A stretch of DNA of 6,605 nt, taken from contig CALDGV010000034.1 in assembly GCA_937941745.1 (NCBI GenBank), forward strand, positions 1 to 6,605, in the 5' to 3' direction. Numbering within the stretch: the stretch's first letter is position 1; every line of letters begins with the position of its first letter. Origin of the DNA: an uncultured Prosthecobacter sp. Lineage in GTDB: Bacteria > Verrucomicrobiota > Verrucomicrobiia > Verrucomicrobiales > Verrucomicrobiaceae. Below are positions 1 through 5,431 of this stretch, piece by piece. The notes beneath the pieces were generated by a model, which was not told the origin of the DNA, did not search any database, and saw only the letters and a list, made by a program, of their open reading frames with translations. Position numbers and translations under genes: made by a program.

Positions 1-440
1 ATGGAACGAACGTGCGCTTCACCTTCGACATCCCGCGTGGCAATGACGGGATGAATGGCAGCGACGGAAGCCAAGGCCCGCCCGGAAACGATGGCAGCCA
101 AGGCCCACCCGGAAATGACGGGGCGCAGGGGCCGCCCTTTGCGCAGGCTGTGGTGGATGCGGTGAACACGCTGCCCGCAGGCAGTCCCGCGGCGGTGGGC
201 GTGAGCTTTGATGGCTCGAATGTGCGTTTCACCTTCGACATTCCGCAAGGTCAGGAAGGCCCCACGGGCCAGCCCGGTGAGGTGAGCCAGGCCCAGCTGG
301 ATGCGGTGGCCAGCGGGACGAGCAGCAACAGCAACAGCGTGGGGATGATGGGCCAGAGCGCCGATCCCAACTACCAGCAGTGGCAGATGCAGATGCTCTT
401 CGACAAGCTGGACGAACTGATCTCGACGCTGCGGCGGTAG
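1..440 (+). CDS. Collagen-like protein, C-terminal part (5' end outside window)
   Basis: The frame is open from base 3, and its first residues (GTNVRFTFDIPRG) match an internal copy at 213-251 (GSNVRFTFDIPQG). The GTG at 12 is therefore an internal codon and the gene begins upstream. Eleven Gly-X-Y triplets occupy 39-137, rich in GPP and GND, and four more lie at 249-284. A globular spacer between them contains AVVDAVNTLPAGSPAAVGVSF. The tail carries GEVSQAQLDAVASGTSS and ends in a short amphipathic helix, LFDKLDELISTLRR, that could act as a trimerisation or register element. Collagen-like bacterial proteins form trimeric rods, usually at the cell surface or in phage- or spore-type structures. 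The location here is unknown because the N-terminus is missing. The family call is firm and the role is inference. Confidence 0.85.
   Translation, partial: GTNVRFTFDIPRGNDGMNGSDGSQGPPGNDGSQGPPGNDGAQGPPFAQAVVDAVNTLPAGSPAAVGVSFDGSNVRFTFDIPQGQEGPTGQPGEVSQAQLDAVASGTSSNSNSVGMMGQSADPNYQQWQMQMLFDKLDELISTLRR
66..137 (+). repeat. 27-bp tandem repeat encoding GSQGPPGND
   Basis: Two full in-frame units (66-92 and 93-119) both encode GSQGPPGND. A third, partial unit (120-137) encodes GAQGPP. The copies differ mainly at third codon positions, so the protein repeat is conserved while the DNA has drifted. This fits expansion of a triple-helix segment by unit duplication. Confidence 0.85.
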
Positions 441-490
441 CGGGCGCTTCGCGGCGACTTGCAGAGGCGGAGACTGGGAGAAGAGGAGCC

Positions 491-513
491 GCCCTGTTCT
501 ACAGGAACAGGGC
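491..513 (+). terminator. Perfect 9-bp inverted repeat: terminator or operator
   Basis: Arms GCCCTGTTC (491-499) and GAACAGGGC (505-513) are perfect complements around the 5-nt loop TACAG. The element lies 51 bases after the collagen-like stop codon and 36 bases before the HTH start. A GC-rich stem suits a terminator, but AACTTTA follows rather than a T-run, so an intrinsic terminator is not assured. Because it is an uninterrupted palindrome just ahead of a regulator gene, an operator is an equal possibility. Confidence 0.6.
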
Positions 514-549
514 AACTTTAGGCTCAGACGAAGTAGGTGTCATCCTATT

Positions 550-1017
550 TTGCCATTTTGCTACTTCACCCTCAAGGCCTCCAGAACGGCGGTCAGGTTG
601 CGCAAGCTCGTTCAGAAGGGGTTCAAAATCAGGCCGGTAACCTTGGGGCAGCACCTGCGGTCTCGAAGGCTGGTCTTGAAATTGACCCAGGTTCAGGCCG
701 CTGAACGTCTGAACACTTTGCGCGAACACTATGAACGTTGGGAACGTGACGAGGTGGCTCCGACGGCCTCCTTTTGGCCACGCCTCATCGGTTTCCTCGG
801 CTCGTATCCGGTGGCTGTCCAAACCCCGGCTGACCAAGTCTTGATGGCTCGAAGGATCATGGGGTTGAGCCAGTTTGCCTTTGGTCGGAGGATTCAGGTC
901 ATCGCGAAAAATGTCCGCGAATGGGAGCACGGCGTGGCGAAACCCTCCCCGGCCATGCTCGCAAAAGTGCAGCAACTGGTGACTGACACTCCGGTTGTCG
1001 GACTGGCAGCCGTGTGA
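550..1017 (+). CDS. Double helix-turn-helix (XRE/Cro-like) DNA-binding protein
   Basis: This is a 155-residue putative transcriptional regulator. Two HTH-like units are visible. Unit 1 spans about residues 31-88: LGQHLRSRRLVLKLTQ, then AERL, then YERWERDEVAPT and RLIGFLG. Unit 2 spans about 94-144: ARRIMGLSQFAFGRR, then VREWEHGVAKPSP. Both keep the XRE pattern of R...L.LTQ/GLSQ, a hydrophobic recognition helix, and WE followed by a proline. The N-terminus (PFCYFTLKA) resembles the start of short XRE-type proteins common in Verrucomicrobiota and Acidobacteria, from memory of the family, which supports a start at or near 550. The start is TTG, with a modest AGGTG (535-539) ten bases upstream. 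The frame is open further upstream but has no better start. The next gene begins within about 15-60 bases, suggesting co-transcription. Its target is unknown; the palindrome at 491-513 is a candidate site. Confidence 0.75.
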   Translation: MPFCYFTLKASRTAVRLRKLVQKGFKIRPVTLGQHLRSRRLVLKLTQVQAAERLNTLREHYERWERDEVAPTASFWPRLIGFLGSYPVAVQTPADQVLMARRIMGLSQFAFGRRIQVIAKNVREWEHGVAKPSPAMLAKVQQLVTDTPVVGLAAV

Positions 1018-1030
1018 TAGTCATCGGCCC

Positions 1031-1471
1031 GTGAAGGATTCAGGCACCTCTCTTATCACGGACAAAGCCTCTCTGATGGCACTCATCACGGGAGCAGTCA
1101 CTGGGCTTTCGGTGGCGCTCTTTAGAAGTTCCATTGTGACCATACCTGGCTTTATCGCCGGCACGCAGCTTCAACTCGTTTTGATTTTGGCGCTGTCGGT
1201 GATCTCAGCGCTGGTGACCGTAATTCTTGCCCGGAAGGAGTTCACGTCACGGTTCCATGCGCCGGGCGAGGCGGGCCGCCTTGGTATTCAAGCGGGTGTC
1301 TTCTGCGCTCTATGGGCGGGAGCAGTCCTTACCGCGTTGGCAACATGGACGCCAGCGGGGCGGACAGCGCCTCTCTGGATCGGGCACTGCGCTCGCGAAT
1401 GTGGCTTGTCTTTTCGGTCAGCCTCGCAGCCCTGCTTCCTAGCGTGCTGTGTGGTTTTGTTGGAGGGTTGA
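1031..1471 (+). CDS. Membrane protein segment, three predicted helices; probably frameshifted into the next gene
   Basis: With GTG 1031 as start (ATG 1076 is the alternative; neither has a clear ribosome binding site) the product is 146 residues. Three hydrophobic segments are plain: about 15-31 (LMALITGAVTGLSVALF), 47-67 (LQLVLILALSVISALVTVILA) and 85-105 (within GIQAGVFCALWAGAVLTAL). The loop between helices 2 and 3 (ARKEFTSRFHAPGEAGR) is basic, so probably cytoplasmic. After Trp-106 the composition changes sharply: the last 40 residues are rich in Cys and Arg and look like out-of-frame translation. From about 1345 the overlapping frame reads as sensible membrane protein instead. I read this as the N-terminal half of the following gene, separated by a one-base deletion or sequence error around 1341-1362. 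A real overlapping gene ending at 1471 is possible but less likely. No family is recognised. Confidence 0.5.
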   Translation: MKDSGTSLITDKASLMALITGAVTGLSVALFRSSIVTIPGFIAGTQLQLVLILALSVISALVTVILARKEFTSRFHAPGEAGRLGIQAGVFCALWAGAVLTALATWTPAGRTAPLWIGHCARECGLSFRSASQPCFLACCVVLLEG

Positions 1472-3831
1472 TCGGGGGGCAGGTAGCTCTCAGGAACTGG
1501 ACGGCCGCTTCGGCGGACACGTTGCCAGCGATTTTTCCCTGGCTGCGATGGGTCAAAATGGGGGTCTCCGTGATGGCGGCACTCCTTCTGGCGTCTCCCA
1601 TCTCATTCCTCGGTCGAGCTCCGGTGATTGACCCACCTCCTGTGGTCGCGGCTCCTTCCATTGCTCCAGTTCCACCGGCCCCCCCGCCGTTTCGCTATGA
1701 TCCGCCCAAAGACATCAAGTCGGCCAAGATCGGCGAAATCCAACCGGACTTCACCAAAGTCATCCCTCAAGTGCAGAGGGATTGCCCCGTTGCCCTGTCG
1801 CCAGACGACGTGATGGTCGCTTTTGGAGATGCGGCCGGATCGCAGCCCGCGATTGGCATTTTCGATCTTCATCGGTTCACCAAAACCGCGTCCATTCAGG
1901 TTCCTGCATTTCCTCATGGGAATCTGTCCTGGTCTCCTGATCAGAAATCCATCGCCTGCACGATTGGCGAAGGAAAGTCGCGCCGTGTGTGGATTTTGCG
2001 AATTGCCGAAAGCAGGGCCATCGAGTTACCGCGTCCGCCTGGAAGAGACGTGCCGGGAGGTGATCTCCACTGGTGGCAGGCTGGAGAACTTGCCTTTTTT
2101 CCTGATGATGAAGCCCCTCTGGCTTTCGATCTCGACAAGCTCGTGCTATTGCCGTTGGAAGATTCCCCGGCATACAAGAAGCTCGACGACATCAGCAAAA
2201 GGCTTTGGAAGGAAGGCTCAAGGGAGACTTGGCCGGGCCAGACGCATTGGAAGCTCGGAGTGCGCACCCTGATCACATCGGCTGTTCCGCCGTCGCGCCG
2301 TGAACCAGACGGCCCCTGGCAGTTGTCCGGCCAGAGTGTCTGTGCCTTCACACACCCCAGCGTGCCCATCTCCTTTGGTCTCAAGTCTTTTGGCGTGGAC
2401 GAAGGCGACAAGATTCTTTGCTCAGATGATGGCTCGAAGCTGATGCGCCTCATGAATGGAAAGATCGAGGTGACTTTCATGAAGCAGACGACCTGCCCCG
2501 ACCTCGTCTTTGAAGTGGAGATGCCGTTCCCGGTCGATGAGATTGAAAACACGGGTTGGAGCACTCAGGTCAAAGACAAGCAGCTTTGCCTGATGATCTA
2601 CGCCCCTCTAAAGAATCCGCTAAATGATCGAGTGGTTGGGCCGGACTACAATCAAGTGCGTGCGCTCGCCCGCTTGCTGGAGTGGAAGGGCCGCCAGGGT
2701 GTTTTTATCGTTCAGACCCATGATGGCAGTGTCCAGGCAGGCGATGTGGCCTCAAGCCTTCACTATTGGGAACCTGGAAACATGTCCGAGTGGAAACCTG
2801 AGACCACCCGCAATTGGTGGACCACCATCAAAACGGCTAGCTCGCCACTTCCTGCCAAGCTTCCCGAACTTCCCACGCCTCAACTCTTGGACTTAACCCA
2901 GGGCACGTCCGTGATGATTGTGACGAAGGCCATCGAGAAGCCCCACGAGCCGCCTCCTCAGAAAGTGACAGAGGTCGCACCGCCACCTCAGCCTCCTGCG
3001 CCCCCTCCTCCGCCAGCCATCTCGGCAAGTGATGTGAAAGCGTTTGTCTCTGAGCATCATGCCAAAGCCTCAAAAGGCGACCTTCAAGGCATGATCGCAG
3101 ACTATGAAGCGATGGTGGACTTCCTCGACAAGGGCTTGCTGACGAGAGATGCGATTGGTGCTGACGAACAAGCGCATCGAGCCAAGTGGCCAGTGGGCAG
3201 CGAAAAGATCATTGGTGAGATCCGCATTGTCCAGGAAGGCGGACTTTGGCAGGCAGAATACACGATCGAGTTCTACAACGAAAACGAAGCCGGTGAATGG
3301 CACAAGGGGCGTGCAGACCTCACGCTGCGACTGAAAGAGGCTGGGAAGACGCTCTCCATCACGTCGCAGCGGGCCAAGGTCTATGATGTGACCAACAGTA
3401 AGCAGTCACCGAAGGCTCCGGCTGCTGGAGCCGCACAACAACCACAGGGCGTGCCGATTAGCGTTCCCAAGCCTTGCTTTGTCGCAGTCACTCGTGCCAA
3501 GGATTTGGGGCAAATCGAGTTCACCGATGAGATCAGTTTCGCGGGAACCCTCACCTGGCATCGAACGTATCGCGAACTCTCACCAGATGGGAAGGTCGTG
3601 AATGTTTGCCGCGCCATCTATGAAGGCAATGGAGGAGTGCTTCCCAACCGGCAGGGTGCCCGCATCTACGTCGGCTCTCAAGGCTGGCACAGAACCATGG
3701 GGACACCGGCATTTGTTCGTCTGTGCGAGCGAAGCGCGGCTGCTTTGGTCGGCAGGGAGTTCATCTTTCAGTTCACCCAAAATGGGATGATCGAGTCGAA
3801 CACCGGCACCACTTTCAAGCTGGTGAAGTAG
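1345..3831 (+). CDS. Large membrane-anchored protein: two TM helices, beta-propeller-like region, NTF2-like region, novel C-terminus
   Basis: An ATG at 1345 gives 828 residues; an in-frame ATG at 1312 adds 11. Neither has a good ribosome binding site. Positions below count from the 1312 ATG. Hydrophobic helices lie at about 30-60 and 77-100. A proline-rich linker (about 104-127) follows. Then come propeller-like blade motifs: ALSPDDVMVAFGD (161-173), LSWSPDQKSIACTIG with VWILRI (205-231), an HWW...LAFFPDDEAPLAFDL block (253-274), and SDDGSKLMRLM near 370. These resemble TolB/WD40-type repeats but are diverged. A second proline-rich linker (about 543-570) leads to an alpha-helical then beta-rich segment (about 570-690) that looks like an NTF2/SnoaL-like fold. 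The last 120 residues (about 720-839) match nothing I recognise. The large domains probably lie outside the cytoplasm if the upstream three helices belong to the same protein. Function is unknown; a sensing or scaffold role is inference. Confidence 0.7.
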   Translation: MDASGADSASLDRALRSRMWLVFSVSLAALLPSVLCGFVGGLIGGQVALRNWTAASADTLPAIFPWLRWVKMGVSVMAALLLASPISFLGRAPVIDPPPVVAAPSIAPVPPAPPPFRYDPPKDIKSAKIGEIQPDFTKVIPQVQRDCPVALSPDDVMVAFGDAAGSQPAIGIFDLHRFTKTASIQVPAFPHGNLSWSPDQKSIACTIGEGKSRRVWILRIAESRAIELPRPPGRDVPGGDLHWWQAGELAFFPDDEAPLAFDLDKLVLLPLEDSPAYKKLDDISKRLWKEGSRETWPGQTHWKLGVRTLITSAVPPSRREPDGPWQLSGQSVCAFTHPSVPISFGLKSFGVDEGDKILCSDDGSKLMRLMNGKIEVTFMKQTTCPDLVFEVEMPFPVDEIENTGWSTQVKDKQLCLMIYAPLKNPLNDRVVGPDYNQVRALARLLEWKGRQGVFIVQTHDGSVQAGDVASSLHYWEPGNMSEWKPETTRNWWTTIKTASSPLPAKLPELPTPQLLDLTQGTSVMIVTKAIEKPHEPPPQKVTEVAPPPQPPAPPPPPAISASDVKAFVSEHHAKASKGDLQGMIADYEAMVDFLDKGLLTRDAIGADEQAHRAKWPVGSEKIIGEIRIVQEGGLWQAEYTIEFYNENEAGEWHKGRADLTLRLKEAGKTLSITSQRAKVYDVTNSKQSPKAPAAGAAQQPQGVPISVPKPCFVAVTRAKDLGQIEFTDEISFAGTLTWHRTYRELSPDGKVVNVCRAIYEGNGGVLPNRQGARIYVGSQGWHRTMGTPAFVRLCERSAAALVGREFIFQFTQNGMIESNTGTTFKLVK

Positions 3832-3833
3832 AT

Positions 3834-3849
3834 GGGGAAAGCCTTCCCC
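3834..3849 (+). terminator. Hairpin directly after the stop codon of the propeller gene
   Basis: GGGGAA (3834-3839) and TTCCCC (3844-3849) form a perfect 6-bp stem around the 4-nt loop AGCC. It starts three bases after the TAG stop. No T-run follows, so it is either a weak or factor-assisted terminator or a 3'-end stabilising hairpin. Confidence 0.4.
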
Positions 3850-3868
3850 TCGCGGCGACTTCGTGGGC

Positions 3869-3900
3869 CGCTCCCCCTTCGAGCGGGGAGGTTTCCCCGC
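3869..3900 (+). repeat. Cluster of mutually exclusive GC-rich hairpins
   Basis: Three stems compete in this stretch: CCGCT/AGCGG (3869-3873 with 3882-3886), CTCCCC/GGGGAG (3871-3876 with 3885-3890) and GCGGGG/CCCCGC (3883-3888 with 3895-3900). With the hairpin at 3834-3849 this makes a structured trailer of about 65 bases after the large gene. It could be a REP-like element or a compound terminator. No second copy is present in the window. Confidence 0.4.
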
Positions 3901-4181
3901 AACGCCCCTCACTTTCGACACGCCTCGGCACGCTCGATCTTCGGTCCAGCTCACGCCACCGCTGTTCTTGGTGCATCAGTGATCGCAGGCGCCGCCTTCC
4001 ATAACGCTCTGGCAGCGTTCACCCATGCACGTGTGCCCTCCCCCACCGCCAACGGCCCGTCTGGCATCGGCTCCTTCGTCGTCCGAATGGCAGACCAGCC
4101 GTTGCCCCGGCCTCCCTTGGCCGTGCCACCGATGCCGGATGCAGGGCCAGTTCCTCCCCTCCTTTCCACGAGGACTGGCCC
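3901..4181. other. Gene-free stretch with no recognisable coding content
   Basis: Several frames are open here on both strands, but their products are runs of Pro, Arg, Ala, His and Ser without domain-like patterning and without ribosome binding sites. None shows a motif I recognise. The only structure noted is a hairpin at its right edge: GGGCCAGT (4144-4151) pairs with ACTGGCCC (4174-4181), extended inward by CCT/AGG after a one-base bulge, ending exactly at the ATG that opens the DUF932 fragment. It may be decayed coding DNA or a structured non-coding region. Confidence 0.5.
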
Positions 4182-4424
4182 ATGCTCCGTCACCGGCCAC
4201 GCGGGAGCACGAGTTCCGAGAAGAACCTGTGCTCCAACCGTTTGATCCAGAAAGTGCTTCATGAATGGCGCGAGCCCCGTCATGATGCCTTTGAGGGTCG
4301 TAACGTCTGGAGCCTGTTCAACGCGTTCACCGAGTCCCTGAAAGACGGAAACCTCGCCGAACTGCCCAAACGCACCGAAGCCCTCCATGGCCTTCTGGAC
4401 ACTCACGTCGGCCTATCCGCGTGA
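4182..4424 (+). pseudogene. DUF932 (phage/plasmid-related) protein, C-terminal fragment
   Basis: From about 4227 the frame reads SNRLIQKVLHEW, then REPRHDAFEGRNVWSLFNAF, then TESLKDGNLAEL and KRTEALHGLLD. This is the characteristic C-terminal signature of DUF932 proteins (an R-N/T-x-W-S/A-L-F/Y-N-A-F/C-T-E core followed by an RT..LH stretch). Full-length members run to several hundred residues; only about 65-80 are present and the expected upstream part is not found in any frame, so this is a remnant. The exact left edge is uncertain: the first 15 residues after ATG 4182 do not look like the family. The stop codon is followed within seven bases by a good intrinsic terminator, which suggests the natural 3' end survived while the 5' part was deleted. 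DUF932 proteins are often linked to mobile or plasmid DNA; their biochemical role is unclear. Confidence 0.6.
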
Positions 4425-4430
4425 AAAGCG

Positions 4431-4463
4431 AAGCTCTTCTTCTTTGAAGGGGAGCTTTTCTTT
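4431..4463 (+). terminator. Intrinsic terminator of the DUF932 remnant
   Basis: AAGCTCTTCTTC (4431-4442) pairs with GAAGGGGAGCTT (4446-4457) over 12 bp, including two adjacent G-U pairs, around a TTT loop. TTCTTT (4458-4463) follows directly. It sits seven bases past the TGA at 4422-4424. An alternative 7-bp pairing, GAAAAGC (4423-4429) with GCTTTTC (4454-4460), competes with it. This is the most convincing terminator in the window. Confidence 0.8.
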
Positions 4464-4464
4464 A

Positions 4465-4529
4465 GCTGTGGCGACAGTCATTCGAGCCACTTTGATAAGA
4501 AAACATGTTTAAACCGAAATCGCCATAGC
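4465..4529. repeat. Long-range inverted repeat enclosing an AT-rich palindrome
   Basis: GCTGTGGCGA (4465-4474) is complementary to TCGCCATAGC (4520-4529) over 10 bp with one G-U pair. The enclosed 45 bases are AT-rich and include the perfect palindrome AAACATGTTT (4501-4510). No coding frame is supported here. It could be a protein-binding region, a small structured RNA, or chance. Confidence 0.35.
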
Positions 4530-4538
4530 GTCATTTAG

Positions 4539-4578
4539 AACGCCGCAACAAGTGACTCCGGGCACTTATTGCGGCGTT
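4539..4578 (-). terminator. Long dyad between the DUF932 remnant and the globin gene
   Basis: AACGCCGCAA (4539-4548) is the exact complement of TTGCGGCGTT (4569-4578). Inside it, after one C/A mismatch, AAGTG (4550-4554) pairs with CACTT (4563-4567), leaving an 8-nt loop. It begins 28 bases past the stop of the minus-strand globin gene and is the likely 3'-end structure of that transcript. No T-run follows on either strand, so termination may need help or the element may only stabilise RNA. Confidence 0.55.
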
Positions 4579-4606
4579 CAATCAGCAATAGAGAGATGGA
4601 CGGCTC

Positions 4607-5203
4607 TCAGTTTGCCTTCTTGGGATGGCCCAAAACATCATCCTTGGTGGAAACCGCAATGGCGACGACCTGGTCGATGAGTTCCTGCTTCACTTTGAAG
4701 TCCTTTAGGGTGCCCACGAGGTTCTCAGCGATGGCGTTAAAATGCTCTTCGGTGAGGCCCATGCCTTCGTGCGCCTTGCGCATATCCTTGCCGGTCCACG
4801 GCAACGGGCCGCCAAAGGCGAACGACAAGAACTCCTTCTGCTTCCGGCGCTGCTTGTCCATGCTCACGTCGGCAAAGAAGTCATTCACCCGCTTGTCGGC
4901 CAGCACTTTGACGTAAAACGCGTCCACCACGGCGTCGATGGCCGCCTTGCCGCCGAGTTTTTGATACAGGCTGTCCTCGCGGGCCTTCAGCCATTTCGTT
5001 TTGCATGCTTCTTTCGCAAAGGACCACTTGCGGCCCTCATACTCGGCGGTGATCGCCGGATCGGCGGGTTTGCCGGTGACAGGGCAGACGGTATTCGTGG
5101 CGGACTCGGAGGCAACGGCGGCCGGATCGGCGGCGAGCGCGGCATGTACGAGCAGGGTCATCACGACGGTGATGGTTGCGAGGGAGGTCAGGATCAGCTT
5201 CAT
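4607..5203 (-). CDS. Exported YHS-like / group 1 truncated haemoglobin fusion
   Basis: The 198-residue product binds haem by homology and probably acts in the periplasm or envelope in O2 or NO chemistry. Start 5203 gives a clean signal peptide (MKLILTSLATITVVMTLLVH, then AALA before ADP). An in-frame ATG at 5224 would add seven residues; neither has a Shine-Dalgarno. No lipobox is present. Residues about 39-72 (CPVTGKPADP...YEGRKWSFAKEACKTKW) look like a YHS-type metal-binding segment with Cys-40 and Cys-67. The globin spans about 78-196: LYQKLGG, Tyr-97 at B10 (FYVKVLAD), the CD1 Phe in DFF, Gln-118 at E7, Gln-122 at E11, the GGP turn and proximal His-145 (RKAHEGMGLTEEHF). Tyr B10 with Gln E7/E11 is the group 1 (trHbN/GlbN) ligand-binding set. 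Most truncated globins are cytoplasmic and unfused, so export and the YHS-like part are unusual. The E7/E11 assignment follows my alignment by eye with mycobacterial trHbN. Confidence 0.88.
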   Translation of the reverse strand: MKLILTSLATITVVMTLLVHAALAADPAAVASESATNTVCPVTGKPADPAITAEYEGRKWSFAKEACKTKWLKAREDSLYQKLGGKAAIDAVVDAFYVKVLADKRVNDFFADVSMDKQRRKQKEFLSFAFGGPLPWTGKDMRKAHEGMGLTEEHFNAIAENLVGTLKDFKVKQELIDQVVAIAVSTKDDVLGHPKKAN

Positions 5204-5431
5204 GGTTGGAGGTTGATTAAACATGCACAGTGGATGCTACTTATGCGCGAAAGATATGCTTCGTTGCCCACATTTTGCGCCGCCATCGAGCAACAAAGGC
5301 ACACTGGAGGCCAACATATGCCCATGGGTCTGCCCGTTGTTAAAGTTGCATCAAGGATGCTTCTTTGAGCTTCAAGGCGGCTTTCCGATGCGAGTTTAAC
5401 AACATTCAACATTCGCCTGGAGGTGCCCGCC
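5204..5431. promoter_or_regulatory. Divergent intergenic region between the globin and Rid-like genes
   Basis: About 228 bases separate the two divergent starts, so both promoters must lie here unless either gene is read from further away. I could not find a convincing -35/-10 pair on either strand. Small palindromes are present: CATATG with CCCATGGG (5321-5328), and the hairpin GCATC/GATGC (5348-5352 with 5356-5360) followed by TTCTTT. Confidence 0.4.
5419..5423 (+). promoter_or_regulatory. Ribosome binding site of the tandem-Rid gene
   Basis: GGAGG lies eight bases before the ATG at 5432. It is the only strong Shine-Dalgarno placed correctly before a gene in this window, and it fixes the start of a frame that has no stop within the window. 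Confidence 0.8.

Noticed and set aside
66..137. Short regular repeats as a possible CRISPR array
   Set aside because: The units are directly adjacent, in frame, have no spacers, and encode collagen triplets.
449..460. The 12-mer TCGCGGCGACTT occurs here and at 3850-3861, both just after a stop codon
   Set aside because: About one such exact 12-base match is expected by chance in a window of this size, and the flanks do not match. The shared position after stop codons is suggestive but not enough.
491..513. Call as a LexA (SOS) box
   Set aside because: The spacer between TGTTC and GAACA is five bases, not four, which changes both spacing and helical phase. The gene downstream is not a recognised SOS gene. 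It is kept only as a hypothesis in the findings.
1941..2564. 207-codon open frame on the minus strand
   Set aside because: It lies wholly inside the propeller gene, is Ser-rich and low in pattern, and has no family signature. It is an antisense shadow of a better-supported frame.
3951..4406. 151-codon minus-strand frame
   Set aside because: It runs antisense through the DUF932 signature. The plus-strand reading matches a known family and is followed by a terminator; the minus-strand reading shows nothing recognisable.
5337..5342. TTGTTA as a -35 box for the tandem-Rid gene
   Set aside because: No acceptable -10 hexamer lies 16-18 bases downstream; the sequence there is CTTCTTTG.
4742..5368. 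208-codon open frame on the plus strand
   Set aside because: It covers the globin gene in antisense. The globin has a signal peptide and a full set of haem-pocket residues, so the plus-strand frame is a shadow.
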